Shown piece after piece: positions 53,814-61,570 of a DNA stretch of 64,000 nt. The notes beneath the pieces were generated by a model, which did not search any database, was not told where the DNA came from, and saw only the letters and a program-made list of their open reading frames with translations. The position numbers were made by a program, and so were the translations under genes. Position 1 is the first letter of the stretch; the number at the start of each line of letters is the position of its first letter. This DNA comes from Endozoicomonas sp965198415 (GTDB lineage: Bacteria > Pseudomonadota > Gammaproteobacteria > Pseudomonadales > Endozoicomonadaceae). The DNA is taken from contig CBDAPN010000032.1 in the NCBI GenBank assembly GCA_965198415.1, forward strand, positions 248,001-312,000, read 5' to 3'.

Positions 53814-54845
53814 TCATGGTATAACCGCAGGAAACTCAAGCCCTGTCTCTTCTTCAAGGCCAAACATAATGTTCATGTTTTGAATAGCCTGACCGGCTGC
53901 GCCTTTAACCAGATTATCAATCACCGATAAAACCACCACTGTATCTCCTCCCTGTGGTCGGTGTACCGCTATACGACATTGGTTACATGCCCGTACCGAG
54001 CGGGTTTCAGGGTGGCTTCCGGCGGGCATCACGTCAACAAATGGTTCATTGACATATGTGCTGTCGTATAACTCCTGTAAGTCGAGGTCGTGGTCTTGCA
54101 CTGTGCAATAGACAGTGGCGTGGATACCACGAATCATTGGCGTTAGGTGCGGAACAAAAACCAACTCCCCTCCAAAGGCTGGGTCCATACGGGCAACGCC
54201 CTGTTTGATTTCCGGTAAATGGCGATGGCCAGCCACACCGTAGGCTTTAAATGATTCGGAGGCTTCACAGAGCAAAGTGCCGACATTTGCCCCACGCCCA
54301 GCACCACTGACGCCGGACTTGGCGTCAACAATAACAGTGCCGCTAACGGCGCCGTGGCGCATCAAAGGTAATAAACCCAGCTGAGTAGCGGTGGGATAAC
54401 AGCCGGGGTTTGCCACCAGCCGGGCCGTTGCGATTAACTCCCGATTCATTTCCGCAAGGCCGTACACCGCCTCTTGCAAAAGTTCCCCGCAGGCGTGCTC
54501 CATTGCGTACCACTGCCGCCAGAGCTCTTGATCCTGCAGGCGGAAATCCGCCGCCAGATCAATCACCCGAACGCCTGCTGCCAACAACTCAGGTACAGAC
54601 TGCATGGCAATACCGTTGGGCGTAGCAAAAAACACCAGATCGCACGACGAAAGTTGCTTGGTGTCCGGTGCTGAAAAATGCAGATCCAACCTGCCCCGCA
54701 AGCCTGAAAACAGCTCGCTTACCGGTTTTCCTGCCTCAGATCGGGAGGTAATCATACAGAGCTCAACTTCAGGATGAACGGCAAGCAGGCGCAAAAGTTC
54801 CGCTCCGGTATAGCCGGTTCCGCCAACAATCCCAACTTTAATCAT
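53814..54845 (-). CDS. argC: N-acetyl-gamma-glutamyl-phosphate reductase
   Basis: 343 aa. IVGGTGYTGAELLRLL is the NADP-binding loop. VANPGCYPTATQLGLLPL holds the catalytic Cys. GVSGAGRGANVGTLLCE and GHRHLPEI hold the catalytic His. It reduces N-acetylglutamyl phosphate in arginine synthesis, the same pathway that uses CarAB product. It stands alone, 65 bases downstream of the cca stop. Confidence 0.96.
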   Translation of the reverse strand: MIKVGIVGGTGYTGAELLRLLAVHPEVELCMITSRSEAGKPVSELFSGLRGRLDLHFSAPDTKQLSSCDLVFFATPNGIAMQSVPELLAAGVRVIDLAADFRLQDQELWRQWYAMEHACGELLQEAVYGLAEMNRELIATARLVANPGCYPTATQLGLLPLMRHGAVSGTVIVDAKSGVSGAGRGANVGTLLCEASESFKAYGVAGHRHLPEIKQGVARMDPAFGGELVFVPHLTPMIRGIHATVYCTVQDHDLDLQELYDSTYVNEPFVDVMPAGSHPETRSVRACNQCRIAVHRPQGGDTVVVLSVIDNLVKGAAGQAIQNMNIMFGLEEETGLEFPAVIP

Positions 54846-54910
54846 GTGGAATTTCCGTAATGAAATTTAAGGGGAAGTTTCTCATAAACTTAACACTTCG
54901 TCGTTTAATG

Positions 54911-56026
54911 TCAGCTATTTACCAGCAGCTGATCCAAATGTGCAACTCGCGCTGCTCGTAATGCAACACCCACCGCTTTGCCGCGAATATTCTCTGACAC
55001 AACGTCTCTCGCTTTAATCGACAAACACTCGTGTAACCAATTGAGTGCCAAGTTTTGATTGTGGGCAAAACCGTATCCCACCACCTTTACAAAAACGTCA
55101 AAACGCTCCGGTCTTCTCAAGGCGTCGAGTGCTTCAAACAGGGCAACTGCTGTTTCACCATCGGGTTTTTGCATCAGCGTAATGTATTTGTGTGCATTAT
55201 TTACGACGACTGTCGCTATATCAGTATATTCAACGGGCAGGCGCAACGTAGCAGACAGTGCTCGAATGTGCTGCAAGCTCTGAATCTCGCCGGATGCAGC
55301 GGGAATAAACAAGCAGCCAAAACGGACAAGAGGAGGACTTTGATCTTGCGCTGACCGAATCAAATAGCCCAGCGTCCGCTGGTTGATAAAGTGCTGCAGT
55401 GGAGCCATCACCACTTTTAAAGCGCCGCAGTTTTCTAGTGTCTGAAAATATATCTCAGGGGCTGGCTCGCACAAAGCCCGGTGTGTTTCCTGCCAAACTC
55501 TTTCCGCTACCAAGTATGCAGCCTCGCCGCTACTGACCATATGGCGCATCAAGGCCATGGTTTCATCGGCAATGGTAAAGCCCATGGGGCTGAGCCTCGC
55601 GGCAAAGCGAGCGACCCTCAGAATTCGCAGCGGGTCTTCCTGAAAGGCGAGAGAAACATGGCGCAGCAGGCGATTTTTCAGATCTTGCTGACCTCCATAA
55701 GGATCAACAATATTGCCCGCCTCATCTTCTGCCATGGCGTTTATGGTTAAGTCCCGCCGTTGCAAGTCTTCTTCGAGGGTGATGTCACTGGATGCATGAA
55801 AGGTAAAACCTGCATACCCATGGCCACTTTTTCGCTCTGTTCTGGCCAGAGCGTATTCCTCTTGGGTTTGTGGGTGCAAAAAAACCGGAAAGTCCTGCCC
55901 AACGGGTTTAAAGCCAAGACCCTTCATCATTTGTGGTGTGGCACCGACCACGACCCAGTCTTGATCTTTACCCGGCAACCCCAGCAGTTTGTCTCTGACA
56001 GCGCCACCAACGCGAAAAATTTCCAT
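54911..56026 (-). CDS. cca: CCA-adding tRNA nucleotidyltransferase (no HD domain)
   Basis: I start at ATG 56026 (371 aa). The longer frame to 56125 adds 33 residues translated from the 17-bp repeat. Motifs: FRVGGAVRDKLLGL, KDQDWVVVG (metal-binding Asp-X-Asp), VFLHPQTQEEYALARTERK, DLQRRDLTINAMA, DPLRILRVARFAAR. Compared with E. coli Cca, the HD phosphohydrolase region is replaced by a short segment. It adds CCA to tRNA 3' ends; HD activities are presumably absent. Confidence 0.95.
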   Translation of the reverse strand: MEIFRVGGAVRDKLLGLPGKDQDWVVVGATPQMMKGLGFKPVGQDFPVFLHPQTQEEYALARTERKSGHGYAGFTFHASSDITLEEDLQRRDLTINAMAEDEAGNIVDPYGGQQDLKNRLLRHVSLAFQEDPLRILRVARFAARLSPMGFTIADETMALMRHMVSSGEAAYLVAERVWQETHRALCEPAPEIYFQTLENCGALKVVMAPLQHFINQRTLGYLIRSAQDQSPPLVRFGCLFIPAASGEIQSLQHIRALSATLRLPVEYTDIATVVVNNAHKYITLMQKPDGETAVALFEALDALRRPERFDVFVKVVGYGFAHNQNLALNWLHECLSIKARDVVSENIRGKAVGVALRAARVAHLDQLLVNS

Positions 56027-56087
56027 AAACAGCACATATTCCAAAATGAAACAGTTGCCTTTATAACAAAAAATGCACTCTGTAGTC

Positions 56088-56175
56088 TCGGTGACTGCTC
56101 CCCGCCCGATTGTACCAAAGGGCATAAATACCCAAAGGGCATAAAGGCGAGGGCTTACGACGATTTAGCTAAGGG
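56088..56175 (+). repeat. Dispersed modular repeat, copy D (two units)
   Basis: Leader-like GTGACTGCTCCCCGCCCGATTGTA, split here as GTGACTGCTCCCC and GCCCGATTGTA, then two CCAAAGGGCATAAA units, then trailer GGCGAGGGCTTACGACG and ATTTAGC. It begins the upstream flank of RHS2 and is the left boundary of the 5,198-bp duplicated block. The rest of the gap to 56372 is the RHS2 leader region. Confidence 0.88.
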
Positions 56176-59100
56176 TTCAATGCAATAAAAGGTCAATTAT
56201 TGCCTCAGTGTGGGCGCATACTTAAATATCCAAGCAGGAAAAAAGCCCTCACAATGCGATAACCTGAATTTCGCTTTGAAAGTCATACATCGTCTAAAAA
56301 CTACTTTTTTTCTAAAGATGAAACCTTCTTCTAAAGTGTATTAAACCAGCCATTCGTTTACAGAGGCAAAGAATGACGCGGTTGCCAGATCAATTCAGAT
56401 TGATATGTATAAGTCTACTGTTATGTATTTATCAGTCTACTGCAACTGCCTACAAGGGAAGTTATGCCTACAATCAGACGAAATCATTTAATGCACAGGT
56501 GAATACCGCCACCGGGACGTTTAGCTTTACCTACCCTTTAATTGAAGCGCAAGGGGTGCGAACGCCTTTGAAGATTAACCTGACCTACAGCTTCAATGCC
56601 CGCGGTATGTTTGGGCTGCCCAACGGCTGGCAGCTCGATTTGGACCACATTACTCAGCACACCGCAGAACTCGGTGGCAAGCAATGGCTGATTGATGCGT
56701 TATGGCGAGATGAAACCGGCTTTGGCTCCGGGCTTAAATATTTCAACCAGCACGGCAGCCAATTTGAAGATAAAGGGCAGGAACAGCCAGCGCCTGGCTC
56801 CCCCGGATTGAGCTATCGTTATGTGTCGCAGCATAAAGACGGCAGCCGGCAGTTTTTTTCATCTCAGGGGCTGTTGATGTTGCAGGTTGACCGCTTTAAT
56901 AACAGGGTGCAGTTTTGCTATGAAAAGCCGGTAAAAAGCCTTGAGTCAGCCCGCCTTGCCAGTATTAAAGACGAGTACGGTAATATCTATCGCTTCAGTT
57001 ACGAGCCGAATGCGCTGATTGTCCACTACCCTGACAAGCGGGAGCAACGGGTTTACTTCAACCCAGAGGGCGTTACAGAGATTGTTAACCCGCTAAAACA
57101 GAGCTACCACATCACTTACGTTACAGAGCATGGCAGAAATCTGTTTCGTACTTTTAGCACTCCACAAGGCCTAATCACTGAACTGAGCTACAACGCCATT
57201 TTTTATATGGACGACAGCGGCACAAAGCAGATGCCGGTGGTAACGCACTTTAGGCAATTTGATCAGGCCAGCCTGAAAATACATCACAACGCCTTCTACA
57301 ATTACGCACCGGACAACAATTACACCGGTTACCCCCTGTATACGTTATCGAGCCGGGGCGACAGTCTGATTGACAGTAATGATCAGGCCTATAAATACAG
57401 CGTGCAAGAGATCCGGGTGAATGGCGAACATCAATATCAACAGACCTATGAATACAACTATTTACACTTGCCGGTGGAAATTCGCACGACACGGCAGGGG
57501 CAGCCCTATCTGAAAACCACTTACCAATACGCCATTTCGCCGTTTCATTACAGCCGCTCAACGAATTACGACAAACCCACTGAGGTGATCCGCTACGTTT
57601 GGCATGAGTCTGTTTACGTACCGGTCAATAAAACCACCACTACTTATGACTACTACGGCAACAAACTGAGTGAGATCCGTTTTGTCTATGACCGTCCGCG
57701 CCAACAGTGGCTGGCACTGCAGATTACCGTGAGCCGCTACTTTACCGGCAACTACAGTTTGTTGGCCGAACACACGCAGGCCGACCTGCTGAAGGGGCGA
57801 ACCATTCGCAAAAGCTATCAGCTGTCAGCGAACGGCAAGACGCACAGCATGGTGCGTTTGGCCTGGAAGCCCTATCAGCAGGCGTGGCAAGACTGGCAAC
57901 AAACGCAGTGGACCTACGATACTAAAGGACGACAACGTTCAAGTACCCGCCGATGGCTGGCGTACAACCAGCCCGGAGTGCAGTCGGTAACCCATCGTAC
58001 CCGTTACCAATTTAACCCAGCCACGGCCCGACTGATCGTTACCAAAGTAAGCGATCAGGGGCGTCAGCATAAAACGGTTCTGGATACACGCAACGGCCAG
58101 CACCTGAAAACCACAACGCCAAACTGCGACGTCACCACCTACACCTACGATGCCCTTAACCGCCTGCTCACCAGCACCGATCCACAAGGGTACGTAACCC
58201 GAACAACCTACGAAACGTTCATTACCAGCGGGCAAAACGCCACAATAAAACAGAGCCCTTTAGGTAATACACGACGCACACTTTACGATGCTTCCAATAG
58301 ACCCATCGCCCAACAAGACCTGCACAAAGGGCTGTGGCGTACTTTGTCTGGTATGTCCTACAACACCTTTGGCAAGGTGGAGAGCAAGACCAACATCTTG
58401 GGTCTTACCACCACCTTTGCTTACGACGATCAGCAGCGGCGCATTAACACCACCGACCCTTGGGGCAATGTACATCGCATTGAGTACGACGACGCAAATT
58501 TCACCACCACCACGTGGCTTAACGGGCACAAGCATCAGGTGGTGAGCAAAGTGCCTTGGCAGCGCAAACGAATGACCCGGCAATACCCTGTGATTAATAA
58601 CCCGCACGATAAGGCCACACAGTTAGTGGAAAACACGCTAGTGCACGACGCCTTTCACAAAACGATCAGTACCCGTCTATCGCTGGTGGATCTGAAGACG
58701 CAAAAAACCAGTGAAACCGTCACTAATGATTTGCACTACGACGGGCTACACAATTTGGTCACCTCCGATACCGTCACCTCAGATGGCATGCATGGCCATA
58801 AAACCCGGGAGTATGACCTGTTAAACGCTCTGCATACCTGGCGCAAACAGTTGGTTACTCCCGGGTATACCAGCAGCCACTCAGGTTACCGTTACCATTA
58901 CGATGGCGATGGCTTACTAATACAAGAGGAATCCCCACCCACAGCAAACGGTAGTCGTTTTTACCAAACCCACCGTTACGATAAAAACGGGCAAGAGATT
59001 GAGCGCACGTTGCAAGATGGCCGGCGCATCAGCTACCAATACGACAAACGGGGTCAGCTGATTGAACACGCCTGGAACCGAAATCAGACACGTTATACCG

Positions 59101-61340
59101 TGCATCGTCGCTATGATGCCGATGGCCGACTGGTGGAGATAAACGACAGTCAGGGGCAAGCGATGCATTATCGCTACACGCCTAATGGGCACTTGTTGGA
59201 ACTACGCTATCCGGATGATCGCTCAATCAGTTACACCCTTGACGATTACGACCGCGTTATTGCCCAAAAAGACGCCAATCAGCAGCAGCGTTACTTCCAA
59301 TACAGGCCGGAGGATAACGGTCGTTTATCCAGCCTGAGCGTTGATGGCAGTCGCATCGACTTTTATTATGGTAAAGACGACAACGGTCATTTGGGTCAGC
59401 TCATCCAAAGAACCACAAACGGCGCCCGTACCGGAAGAACAGAAACCCGCTTTCACTATGGCGCTTTTGGACAAATGGTGCAGTCAACCAGTGTTAACCG
59501 CTTGAGCGGAACACACTTTGGTGTGAGCTATCGTTACACGCCAAGAGGTCAATTGATTCAGCAAGTCGAGCAGCTTGAGCAGCAAGAAACGGGTCAACCG
59601 GTTCATAAATACACGACTGAATACAAATACGACGGCCTGCTGCGCCTCACCGATGAATTGGTGACGAACGAAAAGGCTGAGAGCGTGCATAAGCGCTATC
59701 GTTATGATGGCAATAACAACTTGCTTGCAGAAATGACGCGTAACACCAGCGGTGCCAGCCAGAGCCGGGAGTACTCATACAACCAACAAGACCAGCTGGT
59801 AAACTTATGTGTGGATGATGCGATTAAACCTGTGATTCACAATCGTAATGGCCGCATGATGCAAGACCACAAAGGCACAAGGTATACCTATGACGATGCG
59901 GGTTTTTTATTGCAGGTGCAGCCGAAAAATCAGCCGGCTACCAATTACCACTACCTTCCTAACGGCGTATTAAGCCGCAGCAGCAGCGCAGGCTCCCACA
60001 GCGACTATTACCCGGACAACCAGAAAAATGTGCAAGCCGTTGCCAATAATGGTCAATGGCGTTCGCTGTTGCGACAGGGGCGTCAGATTATAGGAGCACA
60101 AACTGAACAGGGCATGGAGCAGTTTTTCAGGGTCAATCAAAGCACTGGCGCAGTTCTGCAAAAAGAAAACAGTGAGACACCACTGCACTTGCATCGCTAT
60201 GACGCTTATGGTCAGTCATTGACGTACACCAACCAAAAGGAGACCAATTTTACCTGGAATCAGGAACTAACAGACCCTAACACCCGGCTCACCTATTTAC
60301 GACACCGCTTCTATAACCCGGAACTCAGGCGCTTTCTAACCAGAGACAATAGAGCCATTGATAATCGTTATGCCTTTGCTCACGCCAATCCGGTGAATAA
60401 CACGGACCCGACGGGGCACAGTGCCGTGGGTAACTACATTACCGGCGGATTACTGACCGGCCTTGGTTTTTTGGGGCTTGCTCTGACGCTGCCCACGGGC
60501 GGAGTCAGTTTTTTACCTGCCGTCATTACAGAAGACGTCGGCGTAAGTACGTTGGTTTGTGGTGCGTCGCTCATCGGTTCACAGGCGGCTCTGGATGCAG
60601 GTAACCAATCAGCCGCCAAAGCGCTCTCCGTTACCAGTACGGTATTTGGGAGCGTAGGGCTTGGTAGCACGTTGTGGAAGCTGGCGCCGCAGGTCATTGA
60701 TAGGGTCGGGGGGAGTATCGCAGAGGCTATTGTGAATAGCACTGAGACTGGCCGTGCTCTTTCTGCCCCGGCTGAGTTACCGGAAGGTCTGGTTGGTGCT
60801 ACGGCGGCTGGTTCTGTTGCGTCGGAAGTTGGGGCAAGTACAAGTGAGGGAGCGAGTGCTAGCTTGATGGCGGACAATAGTGAGCCGTTCGAGGGAGCTC
60901 CCGCCTGGGCTTTGAACGCTACTTTGTCCAATAAAGAGATTCTGAGGCTTATTCCCGGTTTTGATAACTGGATTGATGTCCGAGAAATAATATCAACAGC
61001 ACGAACAGTTGTTCGGAACGAACTCGGTTCATATAACCAGGCTCAACAGAATTGGTTGACTAATTTAATAATTCAATTGCGTTGTCATCCAAGAGCTCAT
61101 TTGGTTGACACTGTACTCAAAATGTTCGAGAAGTCCAAGCCTGAACGTTTCTTTACCAGTGATGAGCTAGTACGCTTGCGGCTGATCATTGGGGCTTTTG
61201 ACACTGACTATGCTACAGAGAATGTAATTGATAGCGCTTTTGATATTTATTTACAAAGACTTCATAGATAACTGCCTGTAGTTGTCCAATAGCACCCATA
61301 GGGCATAAATACCCAAAGGGCATAAATACCCAAAGGGCAT
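56143..61340 (+). repeat. 5,198-bp tandemly duplicated unit, first copy
   Basis: The sequence from 56143 (AAAGGCGAGGGC) recurs from 61341 at a constant offset of 5,198 bases as far as the window reaches (64000), with only scattered substitutions and no insertions or deletions seen. The unit carries the repeat trailer, the promoter region and the whole RHS2 gene. Confidence 0.95.
56373..61271 (+). CDS. RHS/YD-repeat giant protein with signal peptide (RHS2)
   Basis: 1632 aa, higher GC than RHS1. ATG 56373 has AGAGG six bases upstream. The signal peptide covers residues 1-27 (hydrophobic ICISLLLCIY). The N-terminal shared domain reads VNTATGTFSFTYPLIEAQG, then FGLPNGWQLDL. The YD-repeat shell follows (for example YDALNRLLTSTDPQG, YDADGRLVEINDSQG). 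The RHS core ends around residue 1347 (DPTGHS). A hydrophobic module (about 1350-1440, YITGGLLTGLGFLGLALTLP) and a tail to 1632 follow. The last ~120 residues, after about 60900, are more AT-rich than the shell, a sign of a swapped C-terminal module. No family is recognised in that tail and no immunity-like gene follows. Confidence 0.9.
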   Translation: MTRLPDQFRLICISLLLCIYQSTATAYKGSYAYNQTKSFNAQVNTATGTFSFTYPLIEAQGVRTPLKINLTYSFNARGMFGLPNGWQLDLDHITQHTAELGGKQWLIDALWRDETGFGSGLKYFNQHGSQFEDKGQEQPAPGSPGLSYRYVSQHKDGSRQFFSSQGLLMLQVDRFNNRVQFCYEKPVKSLESARLASIKDEYGNIYRFSYEPNALIVHYPDKREQRVYFNPEGVTEIVNPLKQSYHITYVTEHGRNLFRTFSTPQGLITELSYNAIFYMDDSGTKQMPVVTHFRQFDQASLKIHHNAFYNYAPDNNYTGYPLYTLSSRGDSLIDSNDQAYKYSVQEIRVNGEHQYQQTYEYNYLHLPVEIRTTRQGQPYLKTTYQYAISPFHYSRSTNYDKPTEVIRYVWHESVYVPVNKTTTTYDYYGNKLSEIRFVYDRPRQQWLALQITVSRYFTGNYSLLAEHTQADLLKGRTIRKSYQLSANGKTHSMVRLAWKPYQQAWQDWQQTQWTYDTKGRQRSSTRRWLAYNQPGVQSVTHRTRYQFNPATARLIVTKVSDQGRQHKTVLDTRNGQHLKTTTPNCDVTTYTYDALNRLLTSTDPQGYVTRTTYETFITSGQNATIKQSPLGNTRRTLYDASNRPIAQQDLHKGLWRTLSGMSYNTFGKVESKTNILGLTTTFAYDDQQRRINTTDPWGNVHRIEYDDANFTTTTWLNGHKHQVVSKVPWQRKRMTRQYPVINNPHDKATQLVENTLVHDAFHKTISTRLSLVDLKTQKTSETVTNDLHYDGLHNLVTSDTVTSDGMHGHKTREYDLLNALHTWRKQLVTPGYTSSHSGYRYHYDGDGLLIQEESPPTANGSRFYQTHRYDKNGQEIERTLQDGRRISYQYDKRGQLIEHAWNRNQTRYTVHRRYDADGRLVEINDSQGQAMHYRYTPNGHLLELRYPDDRSISYTLDDYDRVIAQKDANQQQRYFQYRPEDNGRLSSLSVDGSRIDFYYGKDDNGHLGQLIQRTTNGARTGRTETRFHYGAFGQMVQSTSVNRLSGTHFGVSYRYTPRGQLIQQVEQLEQQETGQPVHKYTTEYKYDGLLRLTDELVTNEKAESVHKRYRYDGNNNLLAEMTRNTSGASQSREYSYNQQDQLVNLCVDDAIKPVIHNRNGRMMQDHKGTRYTYDDAGFLLQVQPKNQPATNYHYLPNGVLSRSSSAGSHSDYYPDNQKNVQAVANNGQWRSLLRQGRQIIGAQTEQGMEQFFRVNQSTGAVLQKENSETPLHLHRYDAYGQSLTYTNQKETNFTWNQELTDPNTRLTYLRHRFYNPELRRFLTRDNRAIDNRYAFAHANPVNNTDPTGHSAVGNYITGGLLTGLGFLGLALTLPTGGVSFLPAVITEDVGVSTLVCGASLIGSQAALDAGNQSAAKALSVTSTVFGSVGLGSTLWKLAPQVIDRVGGSIAEAIVNSTETGRALSAPAELPEGLVGATAAGSVASEVGASTSEGASASLMADNSEPFEGAPAWALNATLSNKEILRLIPGFDNWIDVREIISTARTVVRNELGSYNQAQQNWLTNLIIQLRCHPRAHLVDTVLKMFEKSKPERFFTSDELVRLRLIIGAFDTDYATENVIDSAFDIYLQRLHR

Positions 61341-61375
61341 AAAGGCGAGGGCTTACGACGATTTAGCTAAGGGTT
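61272..61375 (+). repeat. Dispersed modular repeat, copy E (three units)
   Basis: Degenerate leader CTGCCTGTAGTTGTCCAATAG, then three units (the first ACCCATAGGGCATAAAT, the next with CCCAAAGGG), then the same trailer as copy D. The right part is identical to D while the leader differs, so the duplication junction falls inside this array. Confidence 0.9.
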
Positions 61376-61570
61376 CAATGCAATAAAAGGTCAATTATTG
61401 CCTCAGTGTGGGCGCATACTTAAATATCCAAGCAGGAAAAAAGCCCTCACAATGCGATAACCTGAATTTCGCTTTGAAAGTCATACATCGTCTAAAAACC
61501 ATTTTTTTTCTAAAGATGAAACCTTCTTCTAAAGTGTATTAAACCAGCCATTCGTTTACAGAGGCAAAGA

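Noticed and set aside
56027..56125. Extended N-terminus for Cca
   Set aside because: The extra 33 residues start inside the 17-bp repeat (MPFGT), whereas the family begins at the Met before EIFRVGGAVRD.
60434..60931. 165-residue open frame opposite the end of RHS2, considered as an immunity gene
   Set aside because: Low-complexity Ala/Pro/Ser composition mirrors the Gly/Ala-rich hydrophobic module on the other strand; there is no start signal.
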